NCBI GenBank assembly: GCA_963798795.1
Contig: CAWCUZ010000001.1
Span: 1,984,001-2,048,000 of the forward strand
Source: CAWCUZ01 sp963798795
Lineage (GTDB): Bacteria > Acidobacteriota > Vicinamibacteria > Vicinamibacterales > SCN-69-37
Reading direction: 5' to 3'
Length of the DNA stretch: 64,000 bases
The position numbers and the translations under genes are program-made. The notes below the pieces were generated by a model. That model made no database searches and had not been told where the DNA came from. It saw only the letters and a program-made list of their open reading frames with translations. Positions 9,197 to 18,543 of this stretch are shown in pieces. Each line of letters begins with the position of its first letter. Within the stretch, counting starts at the first letter, position 1.

Positions 9197-9705
9197 TGCG
9201 CGCGCGCCCCTCACGCTCCGTGACCCTTCGCCTGATCGCCGGGCTGGCGCTGGCGTTGCTCGTGCTGGCGGTTCCCCAGCCGACGGGCGCGCAGGCGAGC
9301 GCCGACATCGCGGTCGTCGTGCACCCCGACGTGCCCGTCGACAACCTCTCGTTCGCCGACCTGCGCCGCATCGTCCTCGGCGACCGCGAGTTCTGGCCCG
9401 CCGGCACGCGGGTGACGCTGCTCGTGCGCGCGCCGATCGCGCGCGAGCGCGACGTGATGGTGAAGAACGTGTGCCAGATGACCGAGGCGCAGTTCCGGCA
9501 GCATTGGATCGGCAAGGTGTTCCGCGCCGAAACCGCCATGGGACCGAGGATTGTCTATTCGACCGAGATGGCGCTCGACCAGGTGAGCCGCGTCCCCGGC
9601 GCCATGGCCTTCGTCGACGCGTCGGCAGTCGGCCAGAATGCGAAAGTGAAAGTCCTGAAGATCGACGGCAAGGCGCCGGGCCAGGCCGGCTATCCCCTCA
9701 AGTAG
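9196..9705 (+). CDS. PstS-like periplasmic binding protein, single short domain
   Basis: A 169-residue exported protein (signal peptide to about residue 32) resembling one lobe of phosphate-ABC substrate-binding proteins: ADIAVVVHPDVPVDNLS, then FADLRRIVLGDREFWPAGTRV, and VPGAMAFVDASAVG near the end. Full PstS is about twice as long, so this belongs to the short PstS-like group often found beside porin-type genes. The start overlaps the porin stop (ATGA). No Pst permease or ATPase genes lie nearby. Confidence 0.75.
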   Translation: MRARPSRSVTLRLIAGLALALLVLAVPQPTGAQASADIAVVVHPDVPVDNLSFADLRRIVLGDREFWPAGTRVTLLVRAPIARERDVMVKNVCQMTEAQFRQHWIGKVFRAETAMGPRIVYSTEMALDQVSRVPGAMAFVDASAVGQNAKVKVLKIDGKAPGQAGYPLK

Positions 9706-9711
9706 CCCCCG

Positions 9712-12147
9712 TCAGCGGGGTACGCCGATCCGCCCGAGCAGGCGGTCGAATCGCGGATCCTTCCTGAGCGACTGGAACCCGGGCGCGATGCCGAGTTCCG
9801 CCATCGAGAAGTCGTGCTCGTCGAACGCTTTGTCCAGCCAGTCGAGCGCCTGCGCGGTCTTTCCCTGCGCGGCGTACACGTTCGCCATGGCCGACGAGGG
9901 CACGTACTCGCGGGCGGCCAGCGTCGCGAGCTCCTTCAGGGCGGCTTCCGCGTCGGCCGTCCGCCCGGCGCGCGCGTAGGCGGCCCCGAGCTGTCCCAGG
10001 ACGACGGGGCTGTGCTCCGACAGATCGAGCGCCCGCGTCAGTTCGGCGACCGCGACGTCGTGCCGGCCCGCGAGGCTCGAGGCGACGCCCAGGCCGCGGT
10101 GCGCCGACATCGACTCGGTGTCGAGACCGATCGTCTTCTTGAACTGCGTCACGGCCTCGTCGACCTGGCCGGCGTAGAGCAGCTGCCAACCGACGTCGGC
10201 GTTCACGATGGGCGAGAGCGGATCCAGCTCCAGCGCCTTGCGCGCCTCGGTGAGCGCCTCGGACGACTGGCCCAGCGTCGCCAGGTACATGGCGTACTGG
10301 TTGTGCGCCAGCGCCGACGACGGGCTGAGCGAGATGCCCTGTGAGAATTCGCGCTCGGCGGCCGCCCAGTCCCAGTCGAGCCACAGCTTGATGTGCCCGA
10401 GGGCGATGTGCGCCTCCGCCAGGCCCGAATCGATCTGCAGCGCCTCGATGGCGGCGCTCCGGGCCTCGGTGATGGCCTCGACCCAGTACGCGCCGAGCAG
10501 GAGATACGAGTCCGCGAGGCCCGCGTAGGCCAGCGCGTACCTCTGATCCTGCGTGATCGCCTGCTGGTAGAACTCGATCGACCGCTTGTAGCCGTCGATC
10601 GTGCCCTTGTTCCACTGATAGCGGCCCTGCAGGTAGAGCTGATACGCCTGCGCGTTGTCCGTGTAACGCCGCGTCGCCAGCTTCTTCTCCTCGCCGCTCA
10701 GCTGCGGGCGCAGCTTGTCGAGAATCTCGGACGCGATCCGCTCCTGCACCGCGAGCAGATCCGAAATCGGCACGTTGTACTGGTCGCCCCAGATCTGCGT
10801 GCCGTCGTCCACGTTCATCATGTCGGCCTGGATGACGAGCTGGTCGCCGCGGCGGGCGACGCGGCCGGTCACCACCGTCCTCACGTTCAGGTCGCGGCCC
10901 ACCTGCTGCGGGTCGGCGCTCTGGCCCTTGTAGCGGAACACCACGCTGCGCGCGGCGACCCGCAGCCCCTGCAGCTGCGCCAGCCCGTTGATGAGCGTCT
11001 CGGTGATGCCGTCGGTCAGATATTCGAGATCCCCCGCCTGGTCGCCGCCGGCGAACGGCAGCACCGCCACCGAGTCGATCCCGACCCCGCCCGCGCCGCG
11101 CACCCAGAAGAGCGTGGCCGCCAGCGCCGTGAGCACCAGGACGCCCGCGGCGATTCCGATCGTCTTCAGGCTCGGCCGGCGCGCGACCGCTCCGGCCGCC
11201 CCGGCCGATCCCTGCGCCTGCGGCCGGGTCACGGTCGTCCGGCCGTCGCCCGGGGTCCGCACCACCGTGCGCGAGGCGTCGCTCTCGCGGCGCAACCGCC
11301 TCAGATCGGCGCGCATCTCGGCGGCAGACTGGTATCGCAGCTCGCGGTCCTTCTCGAGCGCCTTGAGGATGAGGCGATCGAGCGCGGCCGGCACGGCGGG
11401 ATTGACGGCGCTCGGCGGCTCGGGCGTCTCGTGCAGGATCGCGTCGAAAATCAGGGGCGACGTCCGGCGCGCGAACGGCTCCCGCCCGGTCGCCATCTCG
11501 TAGAGCACCGCGCCGAACGAGAACAGATCGCTGCGCGCGTCGAGGTCCTCGCCCCGGGCCTGCTCCGGCGACATGTAGGTCGGCGTGCCCAGCGTCTGTC
11601 CCGTCTCGGTCGGCCGCACCGCCGGCGTCCCGACGGTCGTCTCTGCGAACGGATTGACCGCCGCGGCGCCCGCCTGCGCCAGCTTGGCCAGTCCGAAGTC
11701 GAGGATCTTGACCTGGTGGTTCCGGGCCGTCACGAAGATGTTGGCCGACTTGACGTCGCGGTGGACGATGCCGTGCGTGTGCGCGGCATCCAGCGCGTCG
11801 GCAATCTGCGCGCCCATGTCCAGCAGCTCGTCGACCGGAATCGGGTGCCCGAAGATCCGGCGGCGCAGCGTCGTGCCGTCGAGCAGCTCCATCACGATGA
11901 ACGGCAGGTCGTCTTTGCGGCCGATGTCGTAGAGGGCGCAGATGTTCGGGTGGCTCAGCGCGGAGGCCGCGCGCGCCTCGCGCTGGAAGCGTTCGAGCGA
12001 GGCCGGGTCCTGCGAGAGCCTCGTGGAGAGGAACTTGACGGCGACCTGACGCCCAAGCCGCGTGTCCTCGGCGCGATAGACGACACCCATGCCGCCCTCG
12101 CCGAGCTGGTCCAGAATCCGATAGTGCGTGACCGTTTCACCGATCAT
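9712..12147 (-). CDS. Ser/Thr protein kinase with FlgO/TolB-like and TPR domains
   Basis: An 811-residue eukaryote-like kinase. The catalytic domain (about 8-270) has GEGGMG at 16-21, Lys38, the catalytic HRD at 129-131 and DFG at 150-152. One TM helix (near 335-355) is followed by a domain with SVAVLPFAGGDQAG and LTDGITETLINGLAQL, typical of the TolB-like FlgO domain, then TPR repeats to the C-terminus. The start at 12147 puts MIGETVTHYRILDQLGEGG at the N-terminus; an in-frame extension to 12477 is non-protein-like. It is convergent with the PstS-like gene, separated by 6 bases. A membrane signalling kinase; the substrate is not evident. Confidence 0.9.
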   Translation of the reverse strand: MIGETVTHYRILDQLGEGGMGVVYRAEDTRLGRQVAVKFLSTRLSQDPASLERFQREARAASALSHPNICALYDIGRKDDLPFIVMELLDGTTLRRRIFGHPIPVDELLDMGAQIADALDAAHTHGIVHRDVKSANIFVTARNHQVKILDFGLAKLAQAGAAAVNPFAETTVGTPAVRPTETGQTLGTPTYMSPEQARGEDLDARSDLFSFGAVLYEMATGREPFARRTSPLIFDAILHETPEPPSAVNPAVPAALDRLILKALEKDRELRYQSAAEMRADLRRLRRESDASRTVVRTPGDGRTTVTRPQAQGSAGAAGAVARRPSLKTIGIAAGVLVLTALAATLFWVRGAGGVGIDSVAVLPFAGGDQAGDLEYLTDGITETLINGLAQLQGLRVAARSVVFRYKGQSADPQQVGRDLNVRTVVTGRVARRGDQLVIQADMMNVDDGTQIWGDQYNVPISDLLAVQERIASEILDKLRPQLSGEEKKLATRRYTDNAQAYQLYLQGRYQWNKGTIDGYKRSIEFYQQAITQDQRYALAYAGLADSYLLLGAYWVEAITEARSAAIEALQIDSGLAEAHIALGHIKLWLDWDWAAAEREFSQGISLSPSSALAHNQYAMYLATLGQSSEALTEARKALELDPLSPIVNADVGWQLLYAGQVDEAVTQFKKTIGLDTESMSAHRGLGVASSLAGRHDVAVAELTRALDLSEHSPVVLGQLGAAYARAGRTADAEAALKELATLAAREYVPSSAMANVYAAQGKTAQALDWLDKAFDEHDFSMAELGIAPGFQSLRKDPRFDRLLGRIGVPR

Positions 12148-12311
12148 GGGGTCATGGGGCCCGGCGCTCGTGATGCCTGTCTCGGCAGTATACGGCCGAA
12201 GCATCCGGCGCCGAACACCAGGAGGGTCCGCCACCGCCACGTGCAAGGAGGGCGGCTGGTTCGAGGCCGGACACCGCCGGCTGTCACTCGAGCGCCTCGA
12301 GCGCGAATGGA

Positions 12312-15300
12312 TCAGGCGCTTCGTCGAGCGTCGCCGCCGTGGACCGGGCGGCCGGCAGGGCTCTGCGCGAGTGCCATCTCGCGATAGCGCGCGAGCGCGT
12401 TCGCCAGGCGCATCTGGCGCGGCGTCCGGCACTCGGGTTCGAAGAGCCGAGGACTTGCCACGAGAATGCACACGCACCTGGCCCGGGATGTCGCGACATT
12501 GAGACGATTGAGACTGTAGAGGAACTCCATGCCGCGCGGCGCGTCCTCCGGGCGCGACGTCGCCATCGAGTAGATCACGACCGGCGCCTGCTGCCCCTGG
12601 AACTTGTCGACCGTCCCGACGCGGTCGACCCCGAGCGCGGCCAGGCGATCCGCCAGCCGCGACACCTGCGCGTTGTACGGTGCGACGACGAGGATGTCCT
12701 CTGAGCCCAGTCTGCGCGTCTCCCTCTGGGCATCAATCCACCGTGCGTCGGATCCGAGCAGGTCTTCCACGATGGCAGCGACCGCCTCGACTTCTTCGTC
12801 CGACGCGTTCCGGCACCCGTCGTGCGCGACGTCGACGACGAACAGCCCCGCGCCGTCAAATGGTCCCGCGCCCACCAGCCGCTGGTGCTCGAGGCCGGTC
12901 AGCGGCTCGAGCTTGTCTTCGTAGAACACCTCGGACGTGAAATGGCAGATCGATGGTGCGAGGCGCCAGGTGATTGGCAGAAACAGCCCGCGATCCACCG
13001 GCATCGTCCGGTGCCCACCCAGCACGTGGTCGAGCGCCGACACGCCGACGCCGTCCGGATGGCTGCCCTTCTGCGGTTGCTCGAGCTGCTGCGGATCGCC
13101 GAGCAGCACCAGACGGCGCGCGGCCTGGGAGACCGCCAGCGTGTTGGCGAGCGACATCTGGCCGGCTTCGTCGACGAACAGGACGTCGACCACGCCCGCG
13201 CACTTCTCGCGCGACCAGAGCCAGGCTGTGCCGCCGAACACGTCGACGGTCCCGATCGCCGCGACGGCCAACCCATTGTCGCGGAACGCTTCGATCCCGG
13301 CTTCGGTCTCGTCGTCGTCGTCCCGCACCTTGTGCCCGAGACGGATCCGCTGCCCCTTCTTCGCTGCTTCGTCGCGCACCGTCTCGAGCAGGTTGCGAAT
13401 GACCTTGTGGCTCGTCGCGGTGACGCCTACACGCTTGCCGTCCCGAAGCAGCGCGCAAATCATCTGCGCGCCGGTGAACGTCTTGCCGGACCCGGGCGGC
13501 CCTTGAATGGGCAGCGACGTGTCGCCGTTCTGGGTGATGAGCTGCACCGCGCGATCCGATTCCGACGCCGGACGAACCCCGGTCGACGTCGGCGAGGTCA
13601 GCGCCCGACATTGGCGAAAGATCACGTCCGCCGCCGCCGGGTGGGCGGCGGCGCATCCGCCCGACGCGACGGCCTCTCCGAGACGGAGCAGCGCCGCCGC
13701 GGGCGCGCCGGGCGAGACCTGGTCGTGGACAAAAGCCGACGATGGATGCTCGGCCGCGACCGCAGGTCCCTTCCTGACGTCGAGTTGCCTCGTGACGCGA
13801 TCGACGCCAACAACACTGCCGAACGTCCTTCCGTCGCGAAGCTTCAGGACATCGCCTTCATCGATATCGCAATCCTGCGGCGGATAGCGGTACCGATCGA
13901 TCACGGAGCCGGTCGGCTGTCCGCTCTTCTTGTGGCGCACCACGCAAACGCCCGAGTCAAACACGAGGCCGGCCACGGCCTTGCGCTCGTCCATCAGCTC
14001 CTCGTCGGACAGCTCGAGCAGCCGGAAATACTCCCACCAGCCCACCTTGTCCTCGCGATAATGCCAGTCGAGGAGATACGCGAGCAGATACCGCGCCTGC
14101 TGGTCGGCGTTTCGCTGGGACGCGTCGACCGGCACGCCATCGAGCAGGCGTTCACGCAGCGCGTTCACACGGGCCTGCCGCGCGCTGACCGGCTCCGACG
14201 GCTCGGCGTCCTCGAGCGGCGGTCGCGGGATTGTGGATCCTGTGGCGGTCTGCCGGTCGCGCAACGACTCGAGCCATCGTTGCAGGTCCAGCGTGGAGCG
14301 GCAGTCGTCTTTGTTGTAGCCCTGGACGATGGCGCGTGTGCTGGACTCGATGCTGGCCGCATCGCCCAATTCGAGCGCCGTCTCGATCAGCCGACGTTGC
14401 GCGTCGGCGTCGTCCAGGTTGACGTCCCGCACGAAGCCGTAAAACGGCTCCAGGTTCTTGATGGAGTACTTCTCGACACCGGCGCGCACGGCGTGACGCG
14501 CAATGGCGTACAAGTCGACGAAGCGGCGTCCACGAAGCAGCCGGTCGAGGTCCTGCTCCCGCGCCGCGTGCCGGCCCATCAGCCGCTTGAACGCCGCCGG
14601 CTCGTACGAGCCGTAGTGGTAGACGTGGATCGCCGGGTCGGCTTCGAGAGCCGACATGATGTCGTTCATGACCGCGTCGAACCCCGCACGTTCCTCTGCA
14701 TCGGTGAACGCCCAGCGCGCGGTGTACTGAAAGGCCCCGTCCGCATCCACCCGGCCGAGGCCGAACAGGTACTCGCGGCATCCTTCGCCCGCTGCCGCTC
14801 CGTCGGTGGGCCGCCCGAACTGGTCGCCTTCGAGATCGAGGAACAGATCGCCCGGACGGGGCTCCGGCAACTGCGTCAGTCCGAAGTCCGGTTGGATCGG
14901 CAGCAGATCGAAGACGAGCCGTCCCGTCGTTCGCGCTTCGAGCTGCAGCCGGGCTTGCTCCCGCAGCCGCTCGTACGTTTCCTTCGCGCCCCTCACCGGT
15001 CTGAACGGCAGCGGCACGGACATCGTTCCCAGCGCCGCCAGGGTCGTGATGCCCTGCGCGGCGAGCTCCAGCTGCTGCTGCCGCCCGAGGTTGGCGACGA
15101 ACGTCACGTGATCATCCGCACGGCGCCGCTTGTTGCACCGCGATGACCAGCGGCAGACGCCACAGTGCTCCACCGGATCGGGGTACGTCGACCTGCGCTC
15201 CGATTCCGCCCGGGGCGCGAGGAACTCGAAAAACCGTGCGCGCACCTGCCGGTAGAACGCGGCGAAGTCGGCAAACCGATACGGTTCCGGCGCCGCCGGC

Positions 15301-15809
15301 GTGACGACGTGGAAACGTTCCGGGGTCAGACCCTGAATCGTGCCGAGCAGCTCCGAGTACACGCACAGCTGCAGGATCGTGCCGCCCCGGGTTTCGCGCG
15401 TCAGCTTGGTGTCGTGCGCCTCGTAGGACCATCCGCCCAGCTTCGGGCTCGGCACCGGCACCCTTCGAAGCACGTCGGCGTAACCGAGCCACTGCGAATC
15501 GGTCAGCGCCGCCTGGACGATGACGTGGGCGCCGGCTCGCATCGCGCCGAACGTCCGCGCGGCGCGTTCGCCGTGGGGCACGTCATTGAGGTCCACGATT
15601 GTCAGGCCCTCGCCTCGCAGCCTGGCGACATACCGCCGCTCGTGCTCGTCGCCTCGCGCCCGCAGCACCTCCGCAATCGGGTCGACCCAGGTGGGCTTGT
15701 GGAGCCGGCCCTCCGCAACGAGCCGGTCGAGGGCCGTCTTGTGCCGGCACGCCAGGAAGTTGGCGAGATCGGTCGGGGAGGCCGTCAACCGGTTGTCCTG
15801 AATCCGCAT
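12312..15809 (-). CDS. Cas4-like nuclease / RNase H-fold / SF1 helicase fusion (TM0106 family)
   Basis: 1165 residues. The N-terminal RecB/Cas4-like PD-(D/E)xK nuclease has Asp112 (GYADVL), Glu130 and an ExHDTK-type core to Lys135, and four cysteines for a probable Fe-S cluster (Cys21, Cys216, Cys219, Cys225). A middle RNase H-like exonuclease domain starts near residue 320 with LFLDLEGDQF and continues through YNKDDCRSTLDLQRW. The C-terminal superfamily-1 helicase has Walker A GPPGSGKT at 770-777, the DEAG box, GDPQQLEQP and the motif region VGTVDKFQGQQAPVV. This is the TM0106-type RecB-like protein, a solitary DNA repair or defence enzyme. No CRISPR or other defence gene adjoins it. Start ATG at 15809; a 165-base gap separates it from the kinase. 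Confidence 0.88.
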   Translation of the reverse strand: MRIQDNRLTASPTDLANFLACRHKTALDRLVAEGRLHKPTWVDPIAEVLRARGDEHERRYVARLRGEGLTIVDLNDVPHGERAARTFGAMRAGAHVIVQAALTDSQWLGYADVLRRVPVPSPKLGGWSYEAHDTKLTRETRGGTILQLCVYSELLGTIQGLTPERFHVVTPAAPEPYRFADFAAFYRQVRARFFEFLAPRAESERRSTYPDPVEHCGVCRWSSRCNKRRRADDHVTFVANLGRQQQLELAAQGITTLAALGTMSVPLPFRPVRGAKETYERLREQARLQLEARTTGRLVFDLLPIQPDFGLTQLPEPRPGDLFLDLEGDQFGRPTDGAAAGEGCREYLFGLGRVDADGAFQYTARWAFTDAEERAGFDAVMNDIMSALEADPAIHVYHYGSYEPAAFKRLMGRHAAREQDLDRLLRGRRFVDLYAIARHAVRAGVEKYSIKNLEPFYGFVRDVNLDDADAQRRLIETALELGDAASIESSTRAIVQGYNKDDCRSTLDLQRWLESLRDRQTATGSTIPRPPLEDAEPSEPVSARQARVNALRERLLDGVPVDASQRNADQQARYLLAYLLDWHYREDKVGWWEYFRLLELSDEELMDERKAVAGLVFDSGVCVVRHKKSGQPTGSVIDRYRYPPQDCDIDEGDVLKLRDGRTFGSVVGVDRVTRQLDVRKGPAVAAEHPSSAFVHDQVSPGAPAAALLRLGEAVASGGCAAAHPAAADVIFRQCRALTSPTSTGVRPASESDRAVQLITQNGDTSLPIQGPPGSGKTFTGAQMICALLRDGKRVGVTATSHKVIRNLLETVRDEAAKKGQRIRLGHKVRDDDDETEAGIEAFRDNGLAVAAIGTVDVFGGTAWLWSREKCAGVVDVLFVDEAGQMSLANTLAVSQAARRLVLLGDPQQLEQPQKGSHPDGVGVSALDHVLGGHRTMPVDRGLFLPITWRLAPSICHFTSEVFYEDKLEPLTGLEHQRLVGAGPFDGAGLFVVDVAHDGCRNASDEEVEAVAAIVEDLLGSDARWIDAQRETRRLGSEDILVVAPYNAQVSRLADRLAALGVDRVGTVDKFQGQQAPVVIYSMATSRPEDAPRGMEFLYSLNRLNVATSRARCVCILVASPRLFEPECRTPRQMRLANALARYREMALAQSPAGRPVHGGDARRSA

Positions 15810-15881
15810 GGACGCCGTCAGCCTACCGCAGAGGGTGTGACAGGCTGGTTCCTACGCGATTTGTTCGCCAGATCATCGGAT

Positions 15882-15976
15882 CCGTCCGGCGGGCTGAAGC
15901 CCGCCGTCTACGCCCGCATTCGTAGCCGCAGGACTTCAGCCCTGCGGATCCGTCCGGCGGGCTGAAGCGCCGTCTA
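15882..15976. repeat. cluster of short palindromic repeats
   Basis: Three related palindromes: GGCGGGCTGAAGCCCGCC at 15888-15905, a CCGCAGG/CCTGCGG stem at 15926-15947, and a truncated copy of the first at 15953-15976. The family recurs at 23440-23480. The second and third copies lie inside the 3' end of the hemG-type gene and supply its stop codon and last residues. Confidence 0.8.
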
Positions 15977-17183
15977 CGTCTTGCCGATCCCACGTCTCGC
16001 CGACCCGCTCCGCCGCCGCCGCCGCGCCTTCGACCAGGCGCGACACGCCGAGACGGCCGAGGTAGTTTCCCGCCAGCCCGATCGTCGGCGGCAGCGTCCG
16101 TGCGGCCGCGACGGCATCGAGCACGGCGCGGTCGTACACCGGCAGCGCGTCGAACTGCGGCGTCACATAGATCGCGACCGGCGGATCGCTGCGGCCGGTG
16201 AGCCGCTGCCGATCGGCCGCCACCGCCGCGGCGGTGCGGGGCTCGCTATCTGGCAGCGCGGCAGACGACAGGTCGCCGTAGATCCACGTCTCGGACCGCA
16301 TCGAACTCCGCCCCGCGAAAATATCGGCGTTGAAGAGCACGCCCAGCGCGCGGATGCCGGCCGCGCGTGGAAAGAGGATGCCGAAGCCGTGCACGTCATT
16401 CGGGTGCCGCGCGTAGAACGCCGTCGCCGTGACCAGCGAGAGCATCCGGATGCGCCCGATCGCCGCCGCCACTTCCGGCGCGAGCGGAGCCAGGAGCCGC
16501 GCGGCCGCCGGCGCGTTCGTGCAGATGACCGTCGCCTGATCCGGATCGATGGCCGACGCCGGCGCGTTGAACTCGAACGTGACGCCCCGCTCGACGAGCC
16601 GGTCGTGCAGGCGCGCCATCAGCTCGCCCATCCCGCCGGGCGGCGCGAACAGCTTGCCGCGGCCGCGCGCGCGCGACCCGAAAATCGCTTTCGCCGACAG
16701 CTCTCCCGGCGGCGTCGCGTAGATGCCCTGGAGCACCGGCGCGATCAGCCACTCGGTCGCCGGCCCGCCCAGCACGCGCCGGCCCCAGTCGGCCACCGAT
16801 TCCTCGCCTCGCGCCTCCAGACCGCGCGTCAGCCACGCCTTGCCGGCGCGCGCCGCCAGACCCGCGGTTTCGATCGGCGTGAGCGGCCAGCGCCGCGGCC
16901 GGCCGCGATGAATGAACCGCCGTTTGCTCTGCGAAACGGGAAACCGCGCCTCAACGCCGGCCTCGCCGAAGAGCGCCAGCACGCGCTCGCTGTGGGTGAA
17001 CGCGCGCGCCGCCGTCTCGACCAGCCCTTCCGGCTCCCGAGAGGTCTGGATCAGCCCGCCCGGTCCCGGCCCGGCCTCGACGACCTGGACGTGGGGCCGC
17101 GTCGCGCGGCCGCCCGCGCCGCTGACATACCACGCCGTCGCGAGCCCGGACAGGCCGGCGCCGATGACGCGGACCTCGTTCAT
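15936..17183 (-). CDS. hemG: FAD-dependent protoporphyrinogen/coproporphyrinogen oxidase
   Basis: 415-residue HemY/PPOX-type flavoprotein (PGAP calls this class hemG; it is not the E. coli flavodoxin HemG) that oxidises the porphyrinogen late in heme synthesis. The FAD-binding motif VIGAGLSGLATAWYVSG is at residues 6-22, followed by VVEAGPGPGGLIQT, and the C-terminal IGLAGNYLGRLGVSRLVEGA closes the FAD site. It follows hemN after 7 bases as the last gene of the heme operon. The final residues (DVDGASARRTDPQG) are encoded by an inserted palindromic repeat, which also provides the stop. Confidence 0.9.
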   Translation of the reverse strand: MNEVRVIGAGLSGLATAWYVSGAGGRATRPHVQVVEAGPGPGGLIQTSREPEGLVETAARAFTHSERVLALFGEAGVEARFPVSQSKRRFIHRGRPRRWPLTPIETAGLAARAGKAWLTRGLEARGEESVADWGRRVLGGPATEWLIAPVLQGIYATPPGELSAKAIFGSRARGRGKLFAPPGGMGELMARLHDRLVERGVTFEFNAPASAIDPDQATVICTNAPAAARLLAPLAPEVAAAIGRIRMLSLVTATAFYARHPNDVHGFGILFPRAAGIRALGVLFNADIFAGRSSMRSETWIYGDLSSAALPDSEPRTAAAVAADRQRLTGRSDPPVAIYVTPQFDALPVYDRAVLDAVAAARTLPPTIGLAGNYLGRLGVSRLVEGAAAAAERVGETWDRQDVDGASARRTDPQG

Positions 17184-17190
17184 GCGACGC

Positions 17191-18543
17191 TCATACGGCG
17201 CGCGAGTAGGTCGGCGTCGTCGGTGCGTGGGCGCGCAGGTGGCGATCGAAGAACGACGCGATGTTGCGCAGGAACGCGCGCCCCGGCGTCGTCACGCGCA
17301 GATGTCCGTCCTCGACGACGGCGAGGCCGTCCTCGATGAGCGGCGCCAGAAACGCGCGCGCGTCGGCCTGCTCGTCGTCGGTCAGGGGCACGTCGAACGA
17401 CGTCATCAGCCGCACGATCTGCTCGCGCCGACGCCGATCGTCCTCCGAGAGCTTGTGCCCGCGCATCGTCGGCAGCTCGTTCCGGTCGAGGCGGCGCTCC
17501 CAGAGCGTGATGACCTTCTCGTTCTGGTGGTAGACGTCCCGGGTTTCCGAAATGGCGCTCACCCCCAGCCCGAACAGCACGGTGGTGCGCTTCTCGGTGT
17601 AGCCCTGGAAGTTGCGGTGCATCGTGCCGGCCGCGGCCGCGCGCGCGAGGCCGTCGGTCGCCTTGGCGAAGTGGTCCATGCCCAGCTCGACGTAGCCCGA
17701 GTCGAGCAGTGGGTGCCGGACCGTCTCGTACAGCGTGCGCTTTTCGGCGCCGACCGGAATCTGCTCGTCCGTGAACTTGCGCTGCTGCGGCTTGATCCAC
17801 GGCACGCGCGCGAAGCTGTAGACCGCGAGCCGATCGGGCGACATCGCCAGCACCGTCTCGGCCGTCTGCTGCATCGACTGCGGCGTCTGGCCCGGCAGGC
17901 CGTAGATGAGATCGAAATTGATCGACTCGTACCCGGCGTCGCGGGCGTGCCGCACCAGCGTCTGCACCAGCTCGGGCGACTGGATGCGGTTCACGAACTG
18001 CTGCGTCTCGTGGTTGAAGTCCTGAATGCCGAGCGACAGGCGCGTGAACCCATGCGCGTGCAGCGCCTCGAGATGCTCGGGTGTGGTGACGCGCGGATCC
18101 GCCTCGACCGAGCCCTCGAACTCGCGCCCCTCGGTGCGCGTCAGCCGCGAGAAGAGGCCGTCGATCAGGCCGGCAAGGATCTCAGGCGACGAGAACGTCG
18201 GCGTGCCGCCGCCCAGGTGCATCTGCGACACGGCGCGCTCGGCCAGCGCCGGCACGCGCTCCAGATACAGGTCGAGCTCGTGCAGCAGCCGCTGCATGTA
18301 GGGCGCCGCGCGCGCGTGGTCGCGCGTGATGACGGTGTTGCAGCCGCAGAACGTGCACAGCGACTGGCAGAACGGCAGGTGCAGGTAGAGCGACACGGTC
18401 GCCGCCGGATCCGCCAGCGCCGCCGAGAGCGAGTCGATCCACTCGTCGGTCGTCGGCCGGGCTGCCCACTCCGGCACCGTCGGGTAGCTCGTGTACCGCG
18501 GGACGGGGACGTCGTACTTGGCGAACAGATCCGAATAGCTCAT
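17191..18543 (-). CDS. hemN: oxygen-independent coproporphyrinogen III oxidase (radical SAM)
   Basis: 450-residue HemN, converting coproporphyrinogen III to protoporphyrinogen IX without oxygen. The cluster motif is CQSLCTFCGC: Cys59, Cys63 and Cys66 bind the 4Fe-4S cluster with S-adenosylmethionine, and Cys68 is the extra conserved Cys of true HemN. MHLGGGTPT and the C-terminal HemN domain (NFQGYTEKRTTVLFGLGVSAIS) are intact. The ATG at 18543 overlaps the hemE stop (ATGA). Presence of HemN rather than HemF suits low-oxygen growth. Confidence 0.95.
   Translation of the reverse strand: MSYSDLFAKYDVPVPRYTSYPTVPEWAARPTTDEWIDSLSAALADPAATVSLYLHLPFCQSLCTFCGCNTVITRDHARAAPYMQRLLHELDLYLERVPALAERAVSQMHLGGGTPTFSSPEILAGLIDGLFSRLTRTEGREFEGSVEADPRVTTPEHLEALHAHGFTRLSLGIQDFNHETQQFVNRIQSPELVQTLVRHARDAGYESINFDLIYGLPGQTPQSMQQTAETVLAMSPDRLAVYSFARVPWIKPQQRKFTDEQIPVGAEKRTLYETVRHPLLDSGYVELGMDHFAKATDGLARAAAAGTMHRNFQGYTEKRTTVLFGLGVSAISETRDVYHQNEKVITLWERRLDRNELPTMRGHKLSEDDRRRREQIVRLMTSFDVPLTDDEQADARAFLAPLIEDGLAVVEDGHLRVTTPGRAFLRNIASFFDRHLRAHAPTTPTYSRAV

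Noticed and set aside
10393..12387. 664-codon open frame opposite the TPR kinase
   Set aside because: Antisense shadow of a high-GC gene: Arg/His/Gln/Leu-rich with no domain, while the minus strand carries a complete kinase.
12822..15146. 774-codon open frame opposite the helicase
   Set aside because: Shadow frame; the opposite strand has all nuclease and helicase motifs in register.
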